In this document: positions 34,930 through 45,545 of the stretch, one piece after another
How positions within the stretch are numbered: the first letter of the stretch is position 1
How the letters are laid out: the number at the start of each line of letters is the position of its first letter
DNA from: Macquaria australasica
Taxonomy: Eukaryota > Chordata > Actinopteri > Centrarchiformes > Percichthyidae
Reading direction: 5' to 3'
Assembly (NCBI GenBank): GCA_005408345.1
Contig: SEMN01000941.1
Coordinates: forward strand, 1 to 64,000
DNA length: 64,000 nucleotides
Translations under genes and position numbers: made by a program
Notes under the pieces: generated by a model
The model's input: only the letters and a program-made list of their open reading frames with translations
Told to the model about the DNA's origin: nothing
Database searches by the model: none

Positions 34930-35985
34930 GAGTATATAAGGTGGTTTTTCTATCTTGCTTGTTAATGTGATAAAGATGCTGTTTCAGTCTTGCTCCTACG
35001 GTGTTAGTGGTTTCTCCGACATCCTGCACTGTCTACATCGTATGTCATATACCACATTGGTTGTGCTGAGGTCTCCACCGTGCCACATGGGGGACCCTAG
35101 GCCTGAGAATCTATTAAATAGGTATCTCAGTCTCAGGAGGTGTTTGAATTTTAGGCTCCGTTTTGTTAATTATCATTTTTGAATGTACTAAAATATTCTT
35201 TAGGTTTCTGTTCCTCCTGTAGGCTGAGATAACACTAAAATCATTGAGGCCCTCCTTCTCCTGGGCCTGCTGGAAGTGGGATTTGAAGATGGAGCTGAGT
35301 TTCATAACTTACGGGAAGGTACAGATTCTGTGGAATCTAATTAATTGTGATTTTATTAAGCCTCTGTATGTATGTTTTGGGGTGATGGCTAGATTTGTGT
35401 AAGAGTGCGTGTCTATCAGTGTCTTTAAAATACACTCTGGTTTCTTAGTATTTCCCTCCCCTGGAATGAAAAAAACCTGTGTCCAGAAACTCCAATTTAT
35501 TATTCTGTGCATGATGTGTGTTTAGGACTCCCAGGAAGGCATCAAATTCTTGTCTGGAGTGATTCCAGATGCCAAAGATGTCACACTCTTAGTGAAAGCT
35601 GTTTCCTCCCAAAAAACATATTGGCAAAAGCTGGGGCAAATCTTTTTCCCATGGCGGTGCCGTGTATTTGTAGATAATTTTTAAACTCAATCATTTCTGA
35701 TGAGACTCAGCTCTAACAATTATTAAATAGCCCTGTCTGGCCTCTTGGGGTCCAGATATTTTAAAAGCAAGAGTGACCCCCTGCAGACCCAGAGCCGTAT
35801 TTATTAGTGTACAGAGAATTGATAGATTGAAAATAAAAAAAGCCTCTGAGGTGGTGGAAATTTGTTTCATTTTATATACAAAATTATAAGTGTCTATGAT
35901 GACTGTTGTGTTTTTGTGAAAGTGGGTTGATAAAAGAATCAATATACTCTGCCACTCTGTAGGACTCCAAGTCACAGTCACTGGA
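34930..35985. other. Non-coding stretch
   Basis: No gene is supported. Short open runs lack any domain pattern. Confidence 0.55.
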
Positions 35986-36004
35986 ACTGGAGACTGCGGC
36001 TGCA

Positions 36005-36170
36005 GCTGGTCAGGAACTGGTGTTGACCGGACCGTCAACCGGGTCCGAGGAGCAGGAGTCGGCCGGACCGCCAACTCGGGAACAGGATCAGGTGGTGGCA
36101 GGACCGCCGGCTGGAAAACAGGAACTGATGTCGGCTGGTTCACCAACCGGGTCCGGGGAGCCGGACCTCA
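36005..36170 (-). repeat. Degraded GC-rich minisatellite, Pro/Val-rich if read on minus strand
   Basis: Units of about 36-40 bases share 'GGCxGGACCGxC' and 'CCGGGTCCG'. Read on the minus strand they give a proline-, valine- and arginine-rich open run (within 35691-36146). It could be a scrap of a transposon's disordered region. I do not call it a gene. Confidence 0.45.
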
Positions 36171-36339
36171 TACCAATCCTAAACCACTGTTAAATTTGCC
36201 AAATGACAATTTCTGTATGCAAGGTTACTAATGAGGCGCCATCACGAGTCAAAACATGCTAGCTTCAGTGCAGCGTTCTTATCTGGTAGCACAATATTAT
36301 ATATTTATTTATTATCTGGCTCCTGGCCTCCTGTCATTT

Positions 36340-36384
36340 TGCAAAAGTGGCCCCCGGGCAAAGCAAGTTGAGGATCCCTGCAGT
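36340..36384 (-). repeat. hAT-like terminal fragment
   Basis: TTGAGGATCCCTGCAG, preceded by GGCCCCCGGG, resembles the end of non-autonomous hAT elements ('CAGGGGTCCTCAA' on the other strand), from memory. The partner end is not found. Confidence 0.35.
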
Positions 36385-36732
36385 ATAACCTCTGGGAGCA
36401 GCAGCCCATCATGCTGCCTGCTCATACTGAGTCTGGACTCTGGCAGGGTCTCGCCTCTTACTGGTCGGCCTCCTCCTAAAACGGTCTGGGTGTGACCTCA
36501 TTCTAGATGAAGAGAATTAATTTAAAAGAAAAAAAAAAAAAAACAGCCTTTCACCTCCACGGCCCCACACCTTTTACCACTGGGAGATGGCGCCAAGCCT
36601 TGACAGCCACCCCTCCCAGTAACTCAACTCAGTCCTCCCTGCCAAGACCCCTTAAAACACACATCTGCCTAACAGCTGTCAGCTTCCTTTCATTTTACTG
36701 ACATTATTTTTTTCCCCTTATTAAGGCCCGAA

Positions 36733-36749
36733 GCACCGAAAATCGGTGC
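36733..36749 (-). other. Helentron 3'-terminal hairpin
   Basis: GCACCGA and TCGGTGC form a perfect 7-bp stem with a 3-base loop, about 12 bases from the inferred 3' end. Helitrons use such hairpins as terminators of rolling-circle transfer. An AAT microsatellite (about 36775-36805) lies just inside. Confidence 0.6.
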
Positions 36750-36773
36750 AAGGACCTATTGAAATTGTAAGAC

Positions 36774-36805
<32 letters not shown>

Positions 36806-36933
36806 CTTTCAAGGCAAAAATGGGGGGCTAAATGTGCTCAGTCATGAAAATTTCATGACTTTGAGCTAGACGATTCCCTCATGATCACTAAAATATGTTG
36901 GCAATATTTGTTTCCACGTCATAATGTGTCGTT

Positions 36934-37500
36934 TTAACATACACATGGTCTATTAATGTGCCTTTCAGTAGTGGGTTGTGACACAATTTGAACATACCCT
37001 TTGTCTATCATAAATTTACAAATTGTTGATCCTTTCAAAATGTCATCATTAAAATCTCCCATTACAACAATTGTGTCACTTAGTGGATTTAGCAAGTCAA
37101 GCAGTCTTTTTAAATTATCTTTAAACAAAGACATTGGATACGATGGTGAACGATAAATGACTGCCATCAACATGTTGTAAGCAACGCAGTTGTATATAAA
37201 ACATTCTAAACTGACATGTGGTAGGGTCATTATGTTGTATGTCAAATTGTCTGCAATATACATGCCAACACCACCATGTTGTTGACCTTGCAACGCAATT
37301 AATGCTGGATCCTTGCTACTGTATGACAGACTTCGAGGACAACTATGAAAACTAAAGCCATCAATGTTTACTGTTTGGGCAGACACATCAGCAGGCAGCC
37401 ATGTTTCTGTAACAGCAATACAGTTAAGCTGCAAATGCTGTGTGCAGAGTGTTAAATCAGCCACGTGGTGAGTCGAGCTTTGTACATTCATCAAACACAT
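36934..37500 (-). pseudogene. Helentron endonuclease domain (188 codons)
   Basis: This is an exonuclease-endonuclease-phosphatase fold of the apurinic type. Visible motifs are AVTETWL (catalytic Glu), GGVGMYI, VIYRSP and VMGDFNDDIL (D and N of the catalytic core). The final SDH-type motif is not visible before the stop. It lies directly after the helicase, as in Helentron proteins of fish, and overlaps the helicase tail frame by about 40 bases, which marks a frameshift. Confidence 0.8.
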
Positions 37501-38834
37501 TAAAAGTATGTGTTGTCAAATTCTGTATTGCCATGCTTTCAGATAAAAATGAGGGCATGCGTTGAATATTGTCCTTACAATAAATGGCCTTCTCATCAAA
37601 ATCTTGAATTGTTAACCCTGACAGATTTCTTACGCGACTCAATCCTACATATGCTTGTCCAGCAGCAAAAATTCTCTTAAGGGAAACCACAGCTGCATCT
37701 ACTGTAAGACCTTGTACTTTATGTATGGAACACGCCCAAGCCAATTTCAGTGGAAATTGTCACCTCAATCCACCATTACTAGTGACCTTATCTTCTTCAG
37801 GTTTGATAGCTGTGGAAGTCATGGATCGTGTTGAGGCATGTGCAGTTTGTTTTCTTCGTTGAGTGCCAACTTGATTATCGTCAAATTGAACACAGACTAT
37901 TTGAGGAAACTTCTCATTACTTGAACTAATTATCAGTTACTGTGCCACATATGCCATTTACAAGACCATCCATCACATCCACATTTTTGGTCAGCATTAC
38001 TCCAGCATTTTTTCCCCCAAAATCAGCTTCTCACTTAAAGATGTATTAACTTTAGCATGATGTTTTTGTTTCAGTTCAAGTTTTTAATAACTGCTTAAGA
38101 TTGTGCTCATTGACTTGCTCATTTGTGGAAAAATGTGTAAAGCTGAGCTAATTTCACCCGTTTCACGCTGTTTCAAGATTTTTATGTCACTGTCAAACAT
38201 TGGGGTGTCTTTTGAATGAGTCCTTAAACGGTTTAATAACTGCGCAAAAACTTGATCTTTTTGTCTCCACAATTATTTTCAATTCTACAACCTTAAACAG
38301 GCTGGAGAATAAGTTAACAGCTACGTCGTCTGTATAGAGTGGTTTCCCTTTCACTGGAGGCAACTGGTGGAAATCACCAACAGCAATTACACTGAAATTA
38401 CCAAATGGGGAGAAGTCACCTGTTTGTTTAATTTGTCGCAATCTGCCATGAATGTGAATAGTTTGTCTACCATGGATCTCTCATCCACTATTACAATTTG
38501 CAAAGATCTATATTTTGCTCGTAAAGTGTTGAGTTTGTCTTCGCCTAGATGTGTATGGTAACTGAATATTAGTTGCGATGCTAAATGTATTATGAATGGT
38601 TGCAGCATGTAAATTGTATGCAGCAATCCCAGTTGGAGCTGTTAATAATACACAAATATCTTCAGGATGTTGACAGGTTGGTGATAGTAAGCACATTGCT
38701 TCATATTGGATAGCTCTTATTAAATGGCTTTTGCCTGTTCCTGCACCACCTGTAATGAAAATGTGAAATGGATTTAGACTTTTCGCCATTACCTTGTCTA
38801 AACACCATTGCGTTTCATTCAATGATCGAATCAA
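37457..38834 (-). pseudogene. Helentron Pif1-like helicase (frame-broken)
   Basis: Successive open runs carry superfamily-1B motifs in order: Walker A GGAGTGKS (38727-38750), TAPTGIAAYN, Walker B IVIVDE near 38500, AVGDFHQLPPV near 38350-38380, and the C-terminal pair SIHKVQGLT and AYVGLSRVR (about 37620-37730). At least four frame changes separate them, and the stretch 37745-38084 is poorly preserved. The role would be strand unwinding in rolling-circle transposition. Confidence 0.85.
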
Positions 38835-38911
38835 AAGTTACACCTTCATTTCTACACAGAATGCTATTATTTTTTTCCAGATGTGCATCTTGTTGCTTAG
38901 TAATGGCTAGA

Positions 38912-41540
38912 TCAGGTATATTTTGTGTGTTCTTCCACTCCTGGCTCTTGTTGTTTAAGTTCTTCTATGCATTCTAGTCGCTCTAGCTCTTGTTCAGGAC
39001 ACAGTTCACACCAGGCATCCTCTAAGATACCATCATCGTCAATAGATCTTTGGACATTGTCTAACACATCTGCGTCTATCTCAAAGAGGCTCCTGTTGTT
39101 CTCAACAACTGATCTGACTAAATGAATTGAGCCATCACTAAATTTGACTTGACCATTTGTATAAAACTGTTTAAATGTTTCAAACCTTTTAGGCTTTAGT
39201 TGGACATCTACTCGGTATGGCAAAAATAACTGCAGTATAACGCGGTATTCAGACGCAAATGTAGCCAAGCACATGTTGTTTTAAGTAGTATCTTTGGGCC
39301 TATTTTTATATCTTTCCACTGTACTTGTCATCCACATGTTGTCTGTTGTTAGGTCTTGTGAAGTTGCCTTTTGCTTTAAGACACTTAAAGGCAAACTCAT
39401 TTTAACCACATTATCCCCTGTTGGGACAAATACAACTTTTCTAGAACACTGTTTAAGATGCAGATTTGTTATTCTATAGACTGCCTCTTGAGCAGAGACA
39501 TCCCTATTGTGCAAGTACACACTCCCTAGTTTTTTTTTTTTTTTATTGCATCTTTAGCATCAACATTCCCTTGTGACGCTTCTTTCTGTGCATTTCCTAA
39601 CAGTCCGATTTCTCTTTCTGCTTTTGAAATGTATGAGATAATATACACTATGCATGCGTATGCATCAACAACATACTGTATGTCCAAATTTGCATTCCAG
39701 CACTTAAGAGTGAGATGTTATATTGATTGATTGATCCACAGTTCATCTACCTGTCTTTTCAACACGTGTATTTTTTCCCATACATTTATATGCAGCTTCA
39801 AAAAGATCCTGATTTAGACCCACACTTTCAAACAACTGATTCACAGAATCATATTTTATTGTGTCATCTGAAAGGGCAGTTTTTAATTTGGACATCGCTT
39901 CCTGCTTTTCATTTACGCACGAACATGGTGTCAAGTTATTGGTTACGTCACACATACATGGTCTTGGGCAATTGTTTTCAATTTTGCGACATGAATGTTC
40001 GATTTGATGGTGGTTTTGGAAAATTAAAACGACAAACGGTGTTTTTCTTTTTACATGTTTTGGAATGTCTTTTTGAATGTCCAATAATTAGTCATCATGT
40101 GACGGTAATTCACATGTGACATTTATCAATAATTGAATCACCTCTTCATCTGTATTTTTATCAATCTGAGGTGCATTCTCGATCCAAAACAAGCAATGCA
40201 CATGAGGTGAACCACGCTGTTGAAATTCAACGCGATAAAAATAATCTTTTTATTTGTCCAATTGGCTGTAATGGAGACATAAGTACTTCATTCAAAAACA
40301 CATGCCAGCAACATTCTTGCTGCAGTAACAGGATTACAACGCAAGAGTTCGCACCTATCTGCTCACTGTAAATCTTCTACTGTTTGTGTTCTACCCTGTT
40401 TCAATATACTGTATAGAAGGTTTGTCCAACGCATATCTGCAGATGAAAATGAGCAAAACCAGGTTGGGATACCTAGTTGTCGAACACATACCACCAAGTC
40501 ATGTTGTGCTCCCTGCCAAAAAGCTGGAGTACCACGGATAGGCCGAAGGAATCTGTAACCGTCATCAAACTGTAACAATTTCTTCAAAGATTCATCATCT
40601 GTTACGAAATCATCAGAGACCTTTTGTGACGCACCACTTCCTTTTCCCTTACGTAAAGCTATGGATACACTTGATATAACCTGTTGAATTTCTGACATGT
40701 ATTGAGCAAAAAATATATACTCAACATTTTGAGCAAATCTACCATCTGCATGTAAAAGTCTGGCATTTAAGTAACGCGATAATGTCAGTTTAGTTTCTCT
40801 ATAATTATGAAATGTATTTTTTCCTTGGGGATACTGAGAAACATTTAGCTTAATTTGTCTGATCCGTTAGCAGTTTTACATGGTTATTCCCTTCTGATGG
40901 AGCCAGATTTAATGTTATCATAATGCTGATCTAGCATTTCCTGACCAATGTCAACCGGCATAAGACACGCGTCTTGAAACATACAATGATTTTGTCTATC
41001 ATGTAGCAGCTCATCATCACCAGTATCTGCAGATGTTTCAGCAGTTTCTGTATTTGAATCACTTGTGTTTTCCTGTATGTCATTATCCTGTTCCCTACAA
41101 AACTCATTCAGCCAATCAGTGTTAAATTCTACATCTTTATAATGAATGTTTGTTTCAAATAGTGTAAAGCTCGTCTTATGCGCATAGTATCAACAAACTT
41201 ATAATGACCTTTATACGTTAGCTTACGTTTGAGTTTTACAGGCAACAGAGGTCCTTCCATAATTGAACAAGGAAGTAATTTAGTTGTTTGCACAATGTTA
41301 GCTGGAACACACGTCACCGGTCCATGTACGCCATTTTATCCACCTTTGGGTAACGCCAACATCTTCATAAACGGTATATTTACTGCTATTAGATGTTGTT
41401 CTAAATTATTTAAAACAAGCCAATTCAGCTGGAATGGGATCTATTGTCATATTGTTAACTGTACATTGAGGTGGGACTTCACCTTTTAATTTAGAATGAC
41501 AAGTGAAGCATATCCATAGTTGACCTCGAGGTGTATCCAA
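38912..41540 (-). pseudogene. Helentron HUH Rep region (frame-broken)
   Basis: Open pieces include a Helitron-like N-terminal domain (41317-41129 and 40698-40363, with FLRPIRGTPAFWQ), the HUH motif in QQRGSPHVHCLFWI (HVH at 40196-40204), a cysteine-rich piece (40084-39743), the tyrosine region CIVYIISYISK (about 39625-39662), and post-Rep sequence (39520-38912). Rep would nick and join DNA through the tyrosines. Several stops lie between pieces. Confidence 0.8.
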
Positions 41541-41554
41541 CAATTGGCAGGGTA

Positions 41555-41955
41555 TGTGACACGACGGCAGAACAGACCCAAGTGCAGGCTCAGGGTTTCA
41601 AAAGGTAACTGGATTTATTTGATGGAAGAATGGTGTAAGCAGGGTAGCATGGAAGCCAGAGAGCTGGGAGGACGTGGTGGAGGGTGGTCGTGGCTGGCTT
41701 GAGTGGCAGTTAGGCAGGCTTGACGAAGATCGGTGGCACAGGAGAACAGCGTTGGTACTAGCGGTAATACAACGGCCGGAGAGCTTGCTACCAAACAGGC
41801 TGAAGCAATGATCTGGCGAGGAGTAGGTGGAAAACCAGGGTAGAAGTACTGTTGGCTGATGAACTGATGGGACGCAGGTGTGCCGGCCTGATTGCAGATG
41901 CCACAGGAGCTGTAAAGAGCATAACCACGCCTCCCAGAACACACGCACACACAAA
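41555..41955 (-). mobile_element. Repeat inserted inside the Helentron
   Basis: A block of about 400 bases interrupts the Helentron sequence between its Rep N-terminal part and a cysteine-rich part. Its left end (GTGACACGACGGCAGAAC, then CCCAAGTGCAG and GGATTTATTT) is laid out like the LTR-like repeats at 10264 and 48203 and may be a distant relative. Flanking sequence on both sides reads as Helentron. Boundaries are approximate. Confidence 0.5.
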
Positions 41956-41969
41956 ACTAACTAACTAAC

Positions 41970-42733
41970 TAATGCATTTGTCTGCTATTAAAGCTACTTG
42001 TCTTTTGTTTTTATAATCTTCTGTTTTACAATGTGAAACCTGATGTTTAAACATTAATCTATGGCAGACACAACACACAAAATCAGGACCATTTTCTACT
42101 TTGGACAAAAACTGCTCCATAACAAAATCAAAGTGCTTACTGTTTTCTTTCCTCTCTTGCCTCTTTAATTTATTGGCTGTTAGAACACGTTCCCTGAATT
42201 CCAGATTGTCGTGGTACTTTTACTCATGTCTTTTACATTCTGACGGTGCAACTGATTTTGCTGATATTTGGTTTTACTCGTGTGTTTTACTTTGTCTTTA
42301 TGCTGCTGATTTTCTTGATGTTTGGTTTTACTCATCTCCTTGACTTTATTTCTATGCAACACATGACATTTATATTTCTGTTGACTAAACCATTTCAGAT
42401 TTTGCTTATACCATGTGCTTCCATGGTATTTTAATGAGTATATCCAATACGTTTTTGTTTGTAATCTTCATCGTTCGATATCTGATCTTACGAGCAAGTT
42501 TCACGGTTTGTTGAAAATTAGTATTGTTATATTTTTTTCTAGATGCATCTTTATGCCTTTTGTTGGTAGATGTCATTTTTCTCATAATGCTTTTTCTTTA
42601 GGAAGCTAAATTTATTTTTACAGTACTTTGAATTAGGCGATCTACTTGCATGTTCTTGTGCATTGTCCTTCACATTTAATACGTTACATAAATCTTTACC
42701 CTTTTTTCTAAACATGTACTGTGTGTCAGAAAC
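41970..42733 (-). pseudogene. Helentron zinc-knuckle and basic repeat region
   Basis: Near 42080-41990 the minus strand encodes a C-x-x-C/H-x-C piece (VCCVCHRLMFKHQVSHC). 42362-42180 and 42751-42551 encode lysine-rich repeats of about 12-14 residues (KVKEMSKTKHQENQQH, KVKHTSKTKYQQNQLH). Such repeats precede the Helitron-like N-terminal domain in related fish elements, from memory. Confidence 0.55.
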
Positions 42734-43200
42734 TATTGAGTTTGCAAACATTTAAAGCAAACCTGCTTATTAATGGGCTGAACACAAACCACGGGTTCAA
42801 ATTGGTTATTATACAATCTCAGATATATAGCTTCATTTGAGAGTGTTGGACTCATTGTACTGTATTTTCGCCAGATTCCATCAGTGTCCAGTCCAAATGC
42901 ATTTGCAGTTGCTTGTATTTCTACTTCTGTAGCCCTTTTGCCAACATACTTCATTTTAGTCTTGTTAATATAGTCTGCCATTGAAACACATTCTTTCCCT
43001 ACAGATTTTATGTGTTCGTCACTGTGATTCTCCATGTACTTAACAACAGTAAGTCTGACCTTTCGGTGACCTTTCTGAGAACCACAGATCGCTTCAGATA
43101 TTGACTTAAAATAACTATTACCGGCGTCTACAATTTTAAGGGTTTTACACACTACACCTAAAGATCCGTAGACAGTGGGTACTTGAACGTTGTTTTTCAA
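42733..43200 (-). pseudogene. Second OTU-like domain, catalytic residues lost
   Basis: Residues 15-140 align with the first OTU copy: DAGNSYF (25-31) sits where DGSCFF is expected, so the catalytic Cys is Ser29, and NQFEPVV (132-138) sits where NHYETVV is expected, so the catalytic His is Gln133. The shared block ATEVEIQA followed by AIYLRLYNN confirms the homology. The frame is open for 155 codons. It cannot be a cysteine protease as written. It could be a ubiquitin-binding remnant or simply decay. Confidence 0.7.
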
Positions 43201-43711
43201 AATCTACATTACATTTACTGCACAATGTTTGTGCAACTTCAGTGGATAAAGGACTAAATTTGTAGGTGACTTGATTTGAATCCTCCATAATTTCAACATC
43301 AGAATCTAATTGCAATGCAGCAGCACAACATGTGTCTTTCTGTATTGTTTTTAATGTAGTCTGATGTTGTTCTGGGTCAATGTACATTTGTTCAACTGCT
43401 TTGTTGTTTTCCAAACCAGGAACACTATTTTTATCTTTAATTGGTGACCTAACATTGTACCCTTTTGAATAAGAAGAACTAATTTTGCAGAAACCATGAC
43501 AAGTCTGCAGTTCAGGTTGATGAACACAAACCACAGTCTCATAGTGGTTTCCATTGCAATTTTCTAAGTAGATGCTGTGTTTAGACAAAAGCTTAGTGTT
43601 ACAACTGTATTTTAGCCATCTACCATCATAGAATGTAAATATATTTACTCCTAAATAATCTGCCGCTGCCTGTATTTCTACTTCTGTAGCCCAGCTATTA
43701 ACATATTGCAT
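43145..43711 (-). pseudogene. First OTU-like domain, C-terminal half (catalytic His present)
   Basis: This continues the OTU domain begun at the end of the 44653-43796 frame. ATEVEIQAAADYLGVNIF, then IYLENCNGNHYETVV supplies the His (H56) of an OTU protease. A stop and frame change near 43712-43796 splits the domain. After it, a linker (LCSKCNVDFEKQ) matches the linker before the first OTU (LCTQLKVDFEKT), so the duplicated unit includes the linker. Confidence 0.7.
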
Positions 43712-43795
43712 TTTTTACTTGGTTATGTACTCTGACATTGAGGAATACTCATTTCTCAAAATGTTTTGATATTTGACAGCATTGTCTTGTAACTC

Positions 43796-44653
43796 TTACA
43801 AGGCAAGTCTTATTTTACAATGATACTTTTGTGTGCCACTCACCGCTTGAGAGAAGGCTGCAAAGAAACAGCTCCCGTCAGCCACTATGCTCTCGTTTTG
43901 GCATGGAACTCCTAATGAACCAACACATGAAGATGCTGGTACATATGTTTTTTCAAAATCCACTTTTAACTGTGTGCACAAAGCTTGAGACATGTGTTCA
44001 CAAATAGGACTAAAGTGCAACTTTTTATCCATTACATCACTAACAAATTCAACATCTGAATTAATTTCAGATGCATCGTATGTTTTTGACTTCTTTGATG
44101 TATTAGTTTTTATTGAAATCTTACGCTTGACATTGTTAGTTTTGGGTACATGCGATGAACTACAACCAAACTCATTATAATCTTTACTAGTCACTGTTGG
44201 TCCTGCAACAGGACTAGAAAGCGGACTCACAGGCGAATGGCTTGGATTCGCAGCTATGACACAAACACCAGCTATTTCAAAAGGCTTTTTCTTCCCACTG
44301 AGCCCTGTAGCCAACTGGCGAATGTGCTTTACCAAATCGTCAAGAGAATGAAAATACACCACAACGCTTCTTGCATTCCCCGTGACCATGCCACTGGCAC
44401 TGCGTGCATGGGAGTCAACCAGGGCGTACTGTCCATTTTGCACAATGATTGCACATGTACTGGTACACAATGTCAGAAGACATGTGTTGTACTGCCTAAA
44501 TTTCTTTTCCAGTCCACTTAGTAGACTGGTGTAGACACCACTCCCGTGACGTTCCCCGTCAACCACATTTACATCACCACTGACCCAGTCAGTCATACTG
44601 AAACCGAAACTTCTGTCCATCAATAAGTGACTCTTCTGGCAAATCAAGAACAC
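43796..44653 (-). pseudogene. C76-like domain 2 (C-terminal part) and OTU N-terminal part (285 codons)
   Basis: The first 110 residues complete a domain begun in the neighbouring frame. Residues 76-88 (QYALVDSHARSAS) carry the D80-x-H82 pair typical of peptidase family C76, the deubiquitinase of herpesvirus large tegument proteins. A serine/lysine-rich linker follows (135-210). The end holds VADGSCFFAAFSQAVSGT (257-274), the Asp-Gly-x-Cys motif of OTU proteases with Cys262. One frame change separates this piece from the Cys-bearing half of the C76 domain. Confidence 0.72.
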
Positions 44654-45545
44654 ACAACAGATTGGACGAGCCGCTGATCATGTTGCTGTCTCTCAAATCG
44701 GTGTACAACGCGTCACCTAAATAGAGAACTGTGCCCAGATCTTTTGTCTCCCATGAGAAGACACTATCAACTGTATGTCTTGCTAGGCTGACCAAACCTA
44801 TTGCCATACACTGAACTCCTCCATATTTAAACCCATTATTCCCCTGATGAAATGATCCTTTTACACTGTTTACAGGCCTGACAGAATGGCTCTCTTCAGC
44901 CTCAGCTACAACTTCCATGTCCACATCACTATCTGTAAACACCGTACCACTCTCCATGTCAGCAGCAACTTCAGCTGCCTTCACAGAAATGCTACGAATG
45001 CTATACCACTGTGCGCCTAAAGACTTCTTTAGACTCCCAATATGAAATATCAAGTCAGAAGAGCATGTGTTGAAAACTGCCACAGATCTGCCAGTTTCGG
45101 ATGCCAACCCAGACCTACCTCGTGTGCCACAGTCAACTACCACAAAAAAATCATTGTGATTGATGATGGCACCAACTGCACCGCCGAGGTTCAACAGACA
45201 CATTTTATCTCTCTCCAAATGTTCCTTCATGTTTTCGTACACTACAGTGTTATCCTCACGTTCAAAATATCTGTACACTGGCAGGAAATGGAGTGTAGCT
45301 ATTGGTCTGCCAAACACATTGTGCTGTTCAATCAACTCACACAATTCTGAAGCGTCACTTTTCAGCAACTTCCTTCCTTCTACATGTACTTGGTCAACAT
45401 CTTTCCCTTTCCATGTGCACACAGGAGCAATCGCATGTTTCATCGCAGCCACTACACTACATGCAAACGATGTATTATCAGAAGACGATGCACATCTCAC
45501 ATTATTCCAAACAACAATAGGCAATGGCAACTTGTTGGAACACAT
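44589..45545 (-). CDS. Tandem C76-like protease domains (first inactive, second begins) 318 aa
   Basis: This frame has no internal stop. Copy 1 covers residues 15-175: a Cys at position 29 (SFACSVV) is kept, but the place of the Asp-x-His motif reads D138-C-G140, so the His is lost. Copy 2 starts near 235: YGGVQCMAIGLVSLA (Cys246), then VLYLGDALYTDLRD and LLCVLDLPEESLIDG, the layout of herpesvirus tegument deubiquitinases. It continues in the next frame. Copies 1 and 2 align around CLLNLGGAVGAII against CLLTLCTSTCAII. In Helentrons such proteases presumably act on host ubiquitin, which is inference. Confidence 0.7.
   Translation of the reverse strand: MCSNKLPLPIVVWNNVRCASSSDNTSFACSVVAAMKHAIAPVCTWKGKDVDQVHVEGRKLLKSDASELCELIEQHNVFGRPIATLHFLPVYRYFEREDNTVVYENMKEHLERDKMCLLNLGGAVGAIINHNDFFVVVDCGTRGRSGLASETGRSVAVFNTCSSDLIFHIGSLKKSLGAQWYSIRSISVKAAEVAADMESGTVFTDSDVDMEVVAEAEESHSVRPVNSVKGSFHQGNNGFKYGGVQCMAIGLVSLARHTVDSVFSWETKDLGTVLYLGDALYTDLRDSNMISGSSNLLCVLDLPEESLIDGQKFRFQYD

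Noticed and set aside
35691..36146. 151-codon Pro-rich minus-strand ORF as a host gene
   Set aside because: The Pro-rich half is a minisatellite and the rest has no domain; no splice or promoter context.
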